Source: an uncultured Clostridia bacterium (GTDB lineage Bacteria > Bacillota > Clostridia > Christensenellales > UBA1242). From it: a DNA stretch of 64,000 bases. The DNA lies in assembly GCA_944377165.1 (NCBI GenBank), contig CALWEJ010000001.1:107490-171489 (forward strand), given 5' to 3'. Position numbers and translations under genes: made by a program. The notes under the pieces are model-generated. The model made no database searches, had not been told where the DNA came from, and was given only the letters and a program-made list of their open reading frames with translations. This document shows, piece after piece, positions 25,797 to 35,084 of the stretch (the stretch's first letter is position 1; each line of letters begins with the position of its first letter).

Positions 25797-26897
25797 TTAT
25801 AAAAGTTTTTTATCTTGTTTCGCTATATTCAACACAACGCCGATAGCGGACATAAAAACAAATAGCGACGTACTGCCTGCACTGATGAATGGCAGTGGAA
25901 GACCTGTCGGCGGAATACTACCTGATACAACTGCAATATTTAATATTACTTGTATGCTTATTATCGCCCCTATTCCAAAACATAAAAATGCAGAAAACTT
26001 GTTATTTGCGCGCATACCTACGCGGAATATACTAATTATCAAAGTTATGAAAACAAGGACAACTATCAAACAACCAACAAAACCTAATTCTTCCGCAATA
26101 ATCGAAAAAATGAAATCACTTTCACTAAACGGCAAAAATAGCTCTGCTTGTCTGCTATTGAATAGCCCTACACCCCAAAGTCCGCCACTTCCGATTGCGT
26201 ACAATGATTGAATGAGTTGATAACCTTCTTCTAGCGGATTTTGCCACGGGTCAATAAATGCTATTATACGACTTAATCGATACGGTTCTATCATAATGAG
26301 TACAACGACAAGTGCTATTGCTGGGACAATCATTAGTCCAAACACTTTTAATCGCATACCGCCTATAAAGAGCATAAAAATCAGTGTAAAAGCGACGCAC
26401 ATTGTAATGGACATATTCGGTTCTAACATTATAAGTAAGCAATAAATCCCGCCTAGTGATAATGTCAATAATACGTGTTTAACTTCTCCTAACTTATCTC
26501 CGTCTGACAAATAACCAGCAAGGAAAAAAACTAGGCAAAATTTAGCGATTTCGCTCGGTTGAATGGTAAAGCTCCCTATTCCTATCCAACGCGTAGCACC
26601 ATAACTTGTACGCGAGAGTCCAGGGACAAACACAAGCACAAGAAAAACTATGCCAACAATAAAAAATATCCAATAAAATTTTTTGTAAATTCTATTATTT
26701 ATAAATGTACAAACAATTAGCCCTATTAACCCAATTGCTACGCCTATGATTTGCTTTTTTAGATAGAAAAACTCGTCCGAATAATTAACTAACGCTGAAT
26801 ATTTACTTGCACTATATACCATTATACAACCAAATATGACTAGTGCTAACGTGCATATGATTATAATTAAACTATCTTTGTTTAAAGTTTTTTTCAT
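25797..26897 (-). CDS. ftsW: SEDS-family FtsW/SpoVE lipid II polymerase
   Basis: About 366 residues with ten hydrophobic segments. SEDS motifs: TRWIGIGSFTIQPSEIAKF, YQLIQSLYAIGSGGLWGVG, LPFSESDFIFSIIAEELGF and PPTGLPLPFISAGST. It polymerises lipid II into glycan strands with a partner class B PBP, here probably the product of 30743-32647. The frame is open to 26990, but the start at 26897 (MKKTLNKD), seven bases after GGTG and overlapping the end of murD, is preferred. In sporulating relatives the equivalent may serve division or cortex synthesis. Confidence 0.93.
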   Translation of the reverse strand: MKKTLNKDSLIIIICTLALVIFGCIMVYSASKYSALVNYSDEFFYLKKQIIGVAIGLIGLIVCTFINNRIYKKFYWIFFIVGIVFLVLVFVPGLSRTSYGATRWIGIGSFTIQPSEIAKFCLVFFLAGYLSDGDKLGEVKHVLLTLSLGGIYCLLIMLEPNMSITMCVAFTLIFMLFIGGMRLKVFGLMIVPAIALVVVLIMIEPYRLSRIIAFIDPWQNPLEEGYQLIQSLYAIGSGGLWGVGLFNSRQAELFLPFSESDFIFSIIAEELGFVGCLIVVLVFITLIISIFRVGMRANNKFSAFLCFGIGAIISIQVILNIAVVSGSIPPTGLPLPFISAGSTSLFVFMSAIGVVLNIAKQDKKLL

Positions 26898-28185
26898 ACT
26901 CATACACCATTTTATTAAAAGCTTTTCCGCGTGCAATATAATTAGGGAATTGGTCATAGCTAGCACTTGCAGGCGACAAAACAATAGCATCTAAGGGATT
27001 TACTAAACTCACCGCTAAATTAAAAGCAGAATTAAGGTCAGATGTCTTAGTTATTTCAAAATCTGTATTTTCTTCAATGAGTTTATCTGCAATTTGACCG
27101 AATGCTATTATATGTTTAACTCGTTTAGGTAATTTTGAAAATAGTTTAGTGTAATCTAATCCTTTTTCTTGCCCACCTAAAAGCAAGATTATTGATGTTT
27201 TTATACTCTCCACACACGCTAAAGTTGATGCTATATTCGTTGATTTGCTATCGTTTATGAAAGTAATATCGTTTACTGTCGCTACCTTTTGCACCCTATA
27301 TGCGCTCAGTTCAAATTCTTTTAATGCCTCAATAATTTTTAGTACAGGTACGCGATAAATATACGCAAAAGCTAGTGCGCACATTACATTGTAAACATTA
27401 TGCTTTCCTTTTAATTTTAATTCGTTAAGTGCAATGATTTTATGTTGGTGAATATATATGTACCCATTTTTGAGATAAATATCTGCCACGCGTTTTTGTG
27501 AATAAGTGACTGTTATGCAATCGCGCGTACAATGTATTTTATCATCTAAATTGATTATTGCATAATCATTTTGTTTTAAATTTTTGAATATAGAATATTT
27601 TAAATTTGTATATTCTTTCATTGTCTTATGTCTAATTAAATGGTCAGGTTCAATATTTGTTATTGTCGCCACGTGTGGGGAAAAACTATCGCAATGTTCT
27701 AGCATAAAACTACTAATTTCGGTCACGTGAATAGCATTTTTATGCTCTAAAACTGCGCGCGACAAAGGATAGCCATTGTTTCCGCAGGCTACTGATTTAT
27801 ACTTTTTACTTAATATTTTAGCGGTTAATTCTACAGTGGTCGTCTTGCCGTTAGTACCTGTTATCGCGACGAGATTTTTAGAAAACTGACTAGCGAACTC
27901 AACTTCACTATAAATTCGTTTATTTAGTTTGTTAGCTAATTTCACATAAGGATTATCCAGAGTAATCGCTGGAGATAGAATTAAAAAATCAAACTGACTT
28001 ATTAACTGTTCATTTAAGTCATAAACTAAATACACATTTTTTAATTTAACATTTTTTAATTTTTCTTCATTGTCGTCAAAAATATAGACGTTTACTTTTA
28101 ATTTATTTAAAAGATTTGCGACCCATTCCCCAGAGATTGACACTCCGTAAACGAGTGCATTCTTGTGCTTAAAATTATTCTTCAT
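26872..28185 (-). CDS. murD: UDP-MurNAc-L-Ala:D-glutamate ligase
   Basis: A 437-residue Mur ligase. ATP-binding ITGTNGKTTT near residue 110, EISSFMLEHC, the NIEPDHL segment, and the C-terminal substrate domain (NDSKSTN, GGQEKGLDYTKLF, LSPASASYDQFPNYIARG) are typical of MurD. It adds D-glutamate to UDP-MurNAc-L-Ala in the cytoplasm. Its 3' end overlaps the start of ftsW, and it lies 30 bases downstream of mraY. Confidence 0.96.
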   Translation of the reverse strand: MKNNFKHKNALVYGVSISGEWVANLLNKLKVNVYIFDDNEEKLKNVKLKNVYLVYDLNEQLISQFDFLILSPAITLDNPYVKLANKLNKRIYSEVEFASQFSKNLVAITGTNGKTTTVELTAKILSKKYKSVACGNNGYPLSRAVLEHKNAIHVTEISSFMLEHCDSFSPHVATITNIEPDHLIRHKTMKEYTNLKYSIFKNLKQNDYAIINLDDKIHCTRDCITVTYSQKRVADIYLKNGYIYIHQHKIIALNELKLKGKHNVYNVMCALAFAYIYRVPVLKIIEALKEFELSAYRVQKVATVNDITFINDSKSTNIASTLACVESIKTSIILLLGGQEKGLDYTKLFSKLPKRVKHIIAFGQIADKLIEENTDFEITKTSDLNSAFNLAVSLVNPLDAIVLSPASASYDQFPNYIARGKAFNKMVYEYEKNFKQR

Positions 28186-28215
28186 ACTTAATCATATTAT
28201 CCATAAAAATTTTTA

Positions 28216-29211
28216 TTACAAAAGGTATAAAATAATACAAATTACTGCGGTTATAATTGTTGTAGCTGAATATATGGCTACTACTTTTGGTTCACTAATA
28301 CCTGAAAGTTGCAAGTGATGATGAAAAGGAGCCATTTTAAATATTCGTTTTTTCTTAAGTTTATAAACGAAAACTTGCAATATAACAGACACAGCAGATA
28401 TTACAAAGCACACCCCTAATATAGGAACTAAAAATTCTTGTCCAAGCAAGCACGCACTTGTCCCAATATATCCACCTAAGCAAAGCGAACCTACATCGCC
28501 CATAAATATAGAAGCCTTAAATGTATTGAACATAAGAAAACCGAGTATCGCACCTACGAACAGCATACTCAAGACTGATATATTTTGTATGTTGTTTATT
28601 ATCGCACCTGTTTCGCCGTCGTTATATAGAGTAGTCCCAATAATATTTGTTATAATTGTAAAGGAAATTAAATAAATCAAACTTACCGTTCCAGCTAGTC
28701 CGTCAAGTCCGTCCGTCAAATTTACACTATTAGTTGTCGCTAAAAGTAGTATTATAATCAGCGGAACAATAAAAAATCCTATATCAAAAGTATTAGTTAA
28801 AAAAGGTATAAATAATTGACCACCTACATTTGAAAAATATATATAGAGCGAAAATATAATTGCAATGCCGACTTGTCCAATGATTTTTTGATAAGGCTTT
28901 AATCCTAAATTTTGTTTGTATTTTATCTTTATGAAATCGTCCATAAAACCAAGTACACCAAAAAATATACTAACAAGCAAACACATAAACCAAGACGTGT
29001 CATAATCTAAAAATAAAAATGCTAGCGCTAGCGTAGATATAATAAATACTACCCCACCCATAGTAAGAGTTCCATTTTTATCTTTATGATTCTCGACGTA
29101 TTTTAAAATCGTTTGTGATGCGTGCATATTGCGATATATTCGCTTTATTATCGGCATTAAAATGATGGAAAGAATAAAGCTTAATAAAAACGCGAGCAAG
29201 AGTTTTATCAT
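28216..29211 (-). CDS. mraY: phospho-MurNAc-pentapeptide transferase
   Basis: A 331-residue polytopic enzyme that moves phospho-MurNAc-pentapeptide to undecaprenyl phosphate, forming lipid I. The family motifs are TMGG near 51, LGFMDDFIKI, NSVNLTDGLDGLA and the FMGDVGSLCLGG motif, then the HHH segment in MAPFHHHLQL. Overlaps murE by four bases. Confidence 0.96.
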   Translation of the reverse strand: MIKLLLAFLLSFILSIILMPIIKRIYRNMHASQTILKYVENHKDKNGTLTMGGVVFIISTLALAFLFLDYDTSWFMCLLVSIFFGVLGFMDDFIKIKYKQNLGLKPYQKIIGQVGIAIIFSLYIYFSNVGGQLFIPFLTNTFDIGFFIVPLIIILLLATTNSVNLTDGLDGLAGTVSLIYLISFTIITNIIGTTLYNDGETGAIINNIQNISVLSMLFVGAILGFLMFNTFKASIFMGDVGSLCLGGYIGTSACLLGQEFLVPILGVCFVISAVSVILQVFVYKLKKKRIFKMAPFHHHLQLSGISEPKVVAIYSATTIITAVICIILYLL

Positions 29212-30668
29212 ACATTTATCTCGCTTAATTTAGTATTGTACTTGAAATAATTCTCTACTACCTTATAATCGCTATAGCTATATTTAACTCCCTTAATCTC
29301 TTGATAATTTTCCGCTCCTTTACCCAAAATCGCTACTACATCATTTGCCTTTGCTATACTCAAAGCATATTCAATAGCCGAAGTTCTATCAGTTATCCTA
29401 ACTAAATTTTTGCCATCGCAATTTCTAATGATGTCATCTATAATCATATCTGGATTTTCATCACGCGGATTGTCGCTAGTCACCACAACAAAATCACTAT
29501 AATTTACCGCCACCGTGCACATCTCACTTCGTTTTGTTTTATCTCTATTCCCTCCGCACCCAAATACTGTTATTAAACGTGATATTGGAAGTTTCTTTAA
29601 CGTACTTAAAACATTAGCAATACCGTCTGGAGTATGAGCATAATCAATTATTACGTGATAATTTGCATCTACGTTCAATACGTTAAATCTGCCAGGGACT
29701 TTAATCTCCGTGCTATTTATAACCTTTAAAATGTCTTTTAATTGGAAATTTAGTTTAGATAAAATTGTTATTGCCATTAATACATTTGATAGATTATATT
29801 CGCCCATTAAATTAGTATGCCCAGAGTATGTTTTTCCGTTGTACTCTATTTTAAAATCGCTACCATTTAATGTTTGAGTAGATGAAATTAGTTTTAATTG
29901 ACCTTCTTTTCCAAAAGTCGTTATTTCTATATTAGATTTTTTTAACAAATCTTTATTTGATTTTGCGTCTAAATTTACTACACCGCATTTCGCGTGCTTG
30001 TAATCAAATAAACTCATCTTACATTTTATATAGTTATCCATATTGATAAAGAAGTCTAAGTGGTCTTTTGTAATATTTGTTAGACCAACTACATCAAAAT
30101 GAATATTATCAATTTTATTTAGTGCAATCGCGTGCGCGCTTACTTCCATAACGACGTATTCGCACTTATTGTCTTCCATATCGCGAATCAACCTATGCAA
30201 CTCAATAGGGTCTGGCGTGGTTAGCTCGTTAGGTAATACTAAATTGTTAATAACTACACCTTCTGTCCCTATTAGCCCAACATTCTTACCCATATTCATT
30301 AAAATTTCGCGTATTAGAAAAGTTGTAGTAGTTTTTCCGTTCGTACCAGTGATACCTATAAACTTCATTTTCGATTTATATGTACCAAAGAAAATTGAGC
30401 AAATATACGACATTGTAGCACGTACATTTTCTACTAAAATTTGTGGTACAGCATAATCTAAAAATCGCTCTACGACTAAGCAAACAGCGCCGTTATCAAT
30501 GCTATCTTGAGCATAGTCGTGACCATCATTCTTAAGTCCTTTTATGCAAAAATAAATGCCGTTTGAAACCTTTTCATTACTATTGCAAGTTAGTGAATCT
30601 ATATCTATATCTCGATAATTCTTTATTCCTATAAATTTTAAATTTGAGATTATATCATATAATTTCAT
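29208..30668 (-). CDS. murE: UDP-MurNAc-tripeptide synthetase, DAP-type
   Basis: A 486-residue Mur ligase adding the third residue of the stem peptide. ATP-binding GITGTNGKTTT, the carbamylated lysine region, and the C-terminal GGNRDKTKR motif are visible. The specificity motif reads DNPRDENP, the DNPR form that binds meso-diaminopimelate, so the wall should be DAP-type rather than lysine-type. Lies between the PBP gene and mraY. Confidence 0.95.
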   Translation of the reverse strand: MKLYDIISNLKFIGIKNYRDIDIDSLTCNSNEKVSNGIYFCIKGLKNDGHDYAQDSIDNGAVCLVVERFLDYAVPQILVENVRATMSYICSIFFGTYKSKMKFIGITGTNGKTTTTFLIREILMNMGKNVGLIGTEGVVINNLVLPNELTTPDPIELHRLIRDMEDNKCEYVVMEVSAHAIALNKIDNIHFDVVGLTNITKDHLDFFINMDNYIKCKMSLFDYKHAKCGVVNLDAKSNKDLLKKSNIEITTFGKEGQLKLISSTQTLNGSDFKIEYNGKTYSGHTNLMGEYNLSNVLMAITILSKLNFQLKDILKVINSTEIKVPGRFNVLNVDANYHVIIDYAHTPDGIANVLSTLKKLPISRLITVFGCGGNRDKTKRSEMCTVAVNYSDFVVVTSDNPRDENPDMIIDDIIRNCDGKNLVRITDRTSAIEYALSIAKANDVVAILGKGAENYQEIKGVKYSYSDYKVVENYFKYNTKLSEINV

Positions 30669-30742
30669 ACTCCACCTCTTGAACGTAATTTAGCATAAAA
30701 TAATCAATATTTATCCTTGGCTACAAAATAAGACAAAAACTT

Positions 30743-32647
30743 TTAATTTGTGATTAAATATACTATTTCTCCCAAATACAGCAAGGTATTTTCTTCTGGA
30801 AGTTGTGCGATAACATATTCCCCTTCGCCATCAAACATTACATTTAACCCTAATTTCTTTAACTCAGCGCACGCTTCTGCAAGCGACTTACCTACTAAAT
30901 AAGGCATTATAATATTAGGCTGATTTTCTAACTGAGTATAATCGTTCGGCTCAAATGCTTTAAGTGTAAATATCTTGTTTAACACATTTTGACCAATCGG
31001 TTTAGCAACAACACCGCCGTAATAAACACCATTAGACGGCTCGTTCACACATATGATTATCACATATTGCGGATTTGTCGCAGGATATGTCCCAATAAAA
31101 CTTGATATATATTTACCGCTCGCTATCTGTCCATTTTCATCGTATTTTTGTGCTGTTCCTGTCTTACCGCCGACGTCATATCCTGCGATAAAAGTAAAAT
31201 TGCCTTCACTATTAACATTGTTTGCTAGCATCATATTTATTGTTGCGATAGTTTCGTCTTTCAAGTTAATTTTTGTCTTTGTAATAGCATTTTCATAAAT
31301 TTTTTCTCCGTCAATCTCCATATAGTCGAGTAAATGCGGAGTTGTATCATAACCTGTAGTTATTTTTGCATATGTTGAAGCCATTTGTAATTGTGTGACC
31401 GCGACTGCGTGCCCAAATCCAATTCGCGCTAGGTCAACTGTACGTACACTCTCTTTATTCATAACTATTCCGCTAGATTCGCTTGCAATGTCAACCCCTG
31501 TCTTTTCGCCTATGCCGAAATAATCTAAATATTCATACATCTTATCTACTCCGAGGCGCAATGCTAGATTAACAAATACGCAGTTGCAACTATTCTTAAA
31601 TGCGTCTAAAAGTGTTAGTCTGCCGTGCCCGGTAGTCTTCCAACATTTTATAGTTTCTCCGTCAACTGTTATATGTCCGGGACAAAAAAATGTTTCCTCA
31701 ATATTAGTAAGCCCTTCATTTAGCGCGGCAGCTAATGTTATTAATTTAAAGGTACTTCCCGGCTCATATACGTCAACTACGGTAGAATTCTTTGTCATTT
31801 GTTGAAGTGCAGATATATCATCACGCGGAACATTATTTAAGTCGAAATTCGGTATGCAACTCATTGCTTTTATTCCGCCTGATTGTGCATCTAAAATTAT
31901 ACCGCTAACCCCCATTGCTTTATGTTCGACATATGCGTTCATTAATTCTTGCTCTAATATATTCTGCATTTGTATATCTAACGTTGTGTATATGTTTGCA
32001 CCTGCTACGCTCGGAATATAATAACCTAATGAATTTTCTATTTCTTCTCCTCTAGCATTAGTCTGTGTTAAACTTTTTCCGTCAATTCCTTTTAAGTACT
32101 TATCGTAATAACTCTCTAACCCTGCCTGCCCAATATTATCTATAGTGCAATAGCCCAACACTTGTGTAAGCGAACTTGAATACGGATATACTCTCTTAAC
32201 ATTTTGCGACAAGTAGATTCCATCATATTCGGTTAATTTTAATGCTTTTTCTTCTTCTACCTGCATTTTTACAAGTATTTCACTAAACGCAGTATTTATC
32301 ACCTTAGTATATGCGGTATCATAATCAACATTTAATAATTCGTTTATAGCATTAGCAAGCGCTACCGGTTCAGTCACATTACGTGCACGCACATACACAT
32401 CATACGTGGTCACTGTAGTTGCAAGACTTACACCTGAACTATCAAAAATTTCACCCCTTTTGCTAGACAGGGGCAAATCTCTTAACCATTGTTCTGCCGC
32501 TAATACTTGTAAATTTTTTCCATTTAAAATTTGAAGATAAAAGATTCGGCTTAGAAGTGCAAAAAATAAAACTATTATGATTATAATTACTGCGACAAAG
32601 CGCCTTTGAAGTGAAAATAGGTTGTAAAATGTTTTAAACTTTTTCAT
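30743..32647 (-). CDS. class B penicillin-binding protein (PBP2B/SpoVD type) with one PASTA domain
   Basis: A 634-residue transpeptidase: cytoplasmic tail, transmembrane helix at about 16-38, dimerisation domain, then the penicillin-binding domain with SxxK as STFK, SxN as SCN and KTG as KTGT. One C-terminal PASTA domain occupies the last 60 residues (MPYLVGKSLAEACAELKKLGL). It crosslinks stem peptides, in a pair with the FtsW/SpoVE protein. Vegetative FtsI and sporulation SpoVD cannot be told apart from this. No Shine-Dalgarno-like site precedes its ATG. First gene of the leftward dcw arm. Confidence 0.92.
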   Translation of the reverse strand: MKKFKTFYNLFSLQRRFVAVIIIIIVLFFALLSRIFYLQILNGKNLQVLAAEQWLRDLPLSSKRGEIFDSSGVSLATTVTTYDVYVRARNVTEPVALANAINELLNVDYDTAYTKVINTAFSEILVKMQVEEEKALKLTEYDGIYLSQNVKRVYPYSSSLTQVLGYCTIDNIGQAGLESYYDKYLKGIDGKSLTQTNARGEEIENSLGYYIPSVAGANIYTTLDIQMQNILEQELMNAYVEHKAMGVSGIILDAQSGGIKAMSCIPNFDLNNVPRDDISALQQMTKNSTVVDVYEPGSTFKLITLAAALNEGLTNIEETFFCPGHITVDGETIKCWKTTGHGRLTLLDAFKNSCNCVFVNLALRLGVDKMYEYLDYFGIGEKTGVDIASESSGIVMNKESVRTVDLARIGFGHAVAVTQLQMASTYAKITTGYDTTPHLLDYMEIDGEKIYENAITKTKINLKDETIATINMMLANNVNSEGNFTFIAGYDVGGKTGTAQKYDENGQIASGKYISSFIGTYPATNPQYVIIICVNEPSNGVYYGGVVAKPIGQNVLNKIFTLKAFEPNDYTQLENQPNIIMPYLVGKSLAEACAELKKLGLNVMFDGEGEYVIAQLPEENTLLYLGEIVYLITN

Positions 32648-32796
32648 ATTTAATTCTATTATCTTTTTAGCTTGTTTAGAATAAATTATTATCTTCCCTT
32701 ATTTGTTTTTCTTAATCTAACGTTATTTATGTAGATTATTATTGAAGATTATTAAAATTAATTGAAGTTTAATATTTCTAGTGTTTTAACTAGCAC

Positions 32797-32825
32797 TTGA
32801 CTAAATTTATCTTATTTGCTAAAAT
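32797..32825 (+). promoter_or_regulatory. SigA promoter predicting a leaderless mRNA
   Basis: TTGACT (32797-32802) and TAAAAT (32820-32825) are 17 bases apart. The expected start point, about seven bases after the -10, coincides with the ATG at 32833, and no ribosome binding site lies before that ATG. The transcript of the metallophosphoesterase gene would therefore have almost no 5' leader. Confidence 0.6.
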
Positions 32826-32832
32826 TAATTAA

Positions 32833-33528
32833 ATGAAAATATTTTCTATTAGTGATTTACATCTTGATATAAATAATACCAAGCCGATGGATATATTCGG
32901 CCCTATTTGGCACGGTCATTTAGATAAAATTAAAGCGGATTGGAATGATAGAGTTTCGGATGACGATGTCGTAATTCTCGCCGGCGATTACTCTTGGGCA
33001 ATGAAATTAGACGATGTTGTACCAGATTTTGAACTCCTTAATTCGCTTAAAGGAAAGAAAATCATTATCCGCGGTAATCACGACTATTGGTGGAGCAGTG
33101 TTAGCAAAGTTCGAGAAAAATTACCTAAAAATTGCTATGCTTTGCAAAACGACGCTATTAAAATAGGTGATTATATTTTTTGCGGAAATCGCGGTTGGTT
33201 AATTCCAGAAGGAAAATTTAAATCAGAAGAAAACGAGCGCATTTACGCACGCGAATTGATTAGACTTAATTTGTCCTTGCAAAGTGCTAAAAAATTACAG
33301 ACAAACAATGAAAAAATAATCTATATAACGCACTTCCCTCCTTTTAATAATAAAATTGAAGAAAATGAGTACACTCGAACTATAGAAAGTTTTGGAGTTT
33401 CTGCAGTCATTTTTGCGCACCTGCACGGATATGTAAATCCTAAAATGTTATATAACGAGTTAAACAATGTTAAGTACTATCTAACTAGTTGCGACGCAGT
33501 AAAAAATAAATTAGTTGAAATTATTTAA
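32833..33528 (+). CDS. calcineurin-like metallophosphoesterase
   Basis: A 231-residue two-metal phosphoesterase with all the motifs: SDLHLD, AGDYSW, RGNHDYW, THFPP and HLHG. Such enzymes hydrolyse phosphomono- or diesters; the natural substrate is unknown. It occupies the place before rsmH where mraZ is found in most Firmicute dcw clusters, and rsmH begins 15 bases after its stop, so it is part of this operon. See the promoter above for the lack of a 5' leader. Confidence 0.88.
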   Translation: MKIFSISDLHLDINNTKPMDIFGPIWHGHLDKIKADWNDRVSDDDVVILAGDYSWAMKLDDVVPDFELLNSLKGKKIIIRGNHDYWWSSVSKVREKLPKNCYALQNDAIKIGDYIFCGNRGWLIPEGKFKSEENERIYARELIRLNLSLQSAKKLQTNNEKIIYITHFPPFNNKIEENEYTRTIESFGVSAVIFAHLHGYVNPKMLYNELNNVKYYLTSCDAVKNKLVEII

Positions 33529-33543
33529 GATAAATGGAGTATT

Positions 33544-34473
33544 ATGGAATTCAAACACATTTCAGTATTAAAAAATGAGGCGATTGACGGATTAAACATT
33601 AATCCTAATGGTATTTACGTAGATTGTACTACAGGCGGTGGCGGTCACTCGCTAGAGATTGCAAAAAAATTGGAAAACGGCAGATTAATTTGTATAGACA
33701 AAGATACTGACGCACTTTCAAGCGCAAAAATAAGGCTAAAAGATTATATAGATAAAATTACATTCGTTAACGATAACTTCGCTAATATTGACAATATTTT
33801 AAATGCTTTACATATTGATTACGTTGATGGAATTTTAGCCGACCTTGGTGTTAGTAGTTATCAAATTGATACCGCTGAGCGCGGATTCAGTTTTATGCAT
33901 AATTATAGGTTAGATATGCGAATGAATAAGGCGCAACCACTCTCCGCTTACGAAGTTGTTAATACTTACAGTGAAGACGAGCTAGCGCGAATAATGTTTC
34001 AATACGGAGAAGAAAAAAACTCACGACAAATTGCTAGAAAAATCGTTAAATTGCGTGAAAAGAAGCCGATTGAAACTACTTTTGAATTACGTGATATAGT
34101 TAAATCTAGTTATCCGCCTAAATTTCAAAATAAAACGACTTTACCTAATAAAGTCTTTCAGGCTATACGTATAGAAGTAAATAACGAACTTAACGATTTA
34201 GAGCTATCAATAGAAAAAATGTTGTCAAAACTTAAAAAAAATGGTAGAATATGCATAATAACATTTCATCCGCTTGAAGATAGAATTGTTAAATCTCAAT
34301 TTAAACTACACTCTACTGACTGCATTTGTCCGCCAAAAATTCCTAAATGTATTTGCGGTCACAAGGCAGATATTAAGCTTATAACTAAGCACCCTATTGC
34401 TCCAAGCGATGATGAAATTAGTAATAATTCGCGTAGCGCTAGCGCAAAATTAAGAATAGCGGAAAAATTATAA
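33544..34473 (+). CDS. rsmH: 16S rRNA (cytosine1402-N4)-methyltransferase
   Basis: A 309-residue MraW/RsmH protein methylating N4 of C1402 in the 30S decoding centre. The start (FKHISVLKNEAIDGL), the SAM site CTTGGGGHS, DLGVSSYQIDTAERGFSF and the ITFHPLEDRIVK motif are typical. It is commonly the second gene of dcw clusters. Next comes an ftsL-position gene three bases after its stop. Confidence 0.97.
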   Translation: MEFKHISVLKNEAIDGLNINPNGIYVDCTTGGGGHSLEIAKKLENGRLICIDKDTDALSSAKIRLKDYIDKITFVNDNFANIDNILNALHIDYVDGILADLGVSSYQIDTAERGFSFMHNYRLDMRMNKAQPLSAYEVVNTYSEDELARIMFQYGEEKNSRQIARKIVKLREKKPIETTFELRDIVKSSYPPKFQNKTTLPNKVFQAIRIEVNNELNDLELSIEKMLSKLKKNGRICIITFHPLEDRIVKSQFKLHSTDCICPPKIPKCICGHKADIKLITKHPIAPSDDEISNNSRSASAKLRIAEKL

Positions 34474-34476
34474 GTT

Positions 34477-35016
34477 ATGGATTTAGAAAGAGAAAAAGAA
34501 ACTAATACCAATACTATTACTGAAAGCGAGCAAGTTATTAAAAAAGAAAGCTTGCTTAATGATTTGCCCGACGTTAATGACCTTTTAAAGAGCGAGCAAG
34601 AGATTAAAGCGACTACTACTCCAACCTTAAAGGGATTGAAAAGTGCTGAAGATTTAAATCACGTAGAAAATAAAACCTTTACTAAGAAAAGTGACAAAAA
34701 AAAGGATTTAATTAAGCGACGTGTAAAGGTACTGACCGGAGTTTATATTGCTGTTGCGTCTTTACTATTTGCATTTGTTGGTATAAATTTAATAACACTT
34801 GCAATTCTTAATCGTGATATAAATTCAAATGCAAATACTATCGATGCGCAAACTCAAGCAGTCACTATTTATGAAAATCAAACGACTCCAGATGCTCCTC
34901 CTGCTGGTGAAGATATCACAATCACTCTAAATGAGCCACGTGATTATAGCGATGACGACCAAGAACTATCTTTCTTAGACAAACTAACAATATTATTTAG
35001 AAATCTTTTCGGTTAA
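34477..35016 (+). CDS. single-pass membrane protein in ftsL position
   Basis: A 179-residue protein with a long charged, low-complexity cytoplasmic part (residues 1-88), a basic stretch KKKDLIKRR, one transmembrane helix at about 93-113, and a short external part with an acidic, proline-rich tail. Placed directly after rsmH, it stands where ftsL normally sits; FtsL is also a bitopic protein but usually shorter, with an external coiled coil. That coiled coil is only weakly suggested (RDINSNANTIDAQTQAV). An FtsL equivalent is plausible but unproven. Confidence 0.6.
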   Translation: MDLEREKETNTNTITESEQVIKKESLLNDLPDVNDLLKSEQEIKATTTPTLKGLKSAEDLNHVENKTFTKKSDKKKDLIKRRVKVLTGVYIAVASLLFAFVGINLITLAILNRDINSNANTIDAQTQAVTIYENQTTPDAPPAGEDITITLNEPRDYSDDDQELSFLDKLTILFRNLFG

Positions 35017-35058
35017 ATTAATTATACAAAATTCCTAACGCATTTTGTTTTTTATATT

Positions 35059-35082
35059 AAAAAACAGGTTAAATTTTACCTG
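35059..35082 (-). terminator. terminator of the CrtO-like gene
   Basis: CAGGT (35065-35069) pairs with ACCTG (35078-35082) and is followed on the minus strand by a T run. It lies between two converging genes. It may also help end the rightward transcript of the preceding gene. Confidence 0.6.
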
Positions 35083-35084
35083 CT

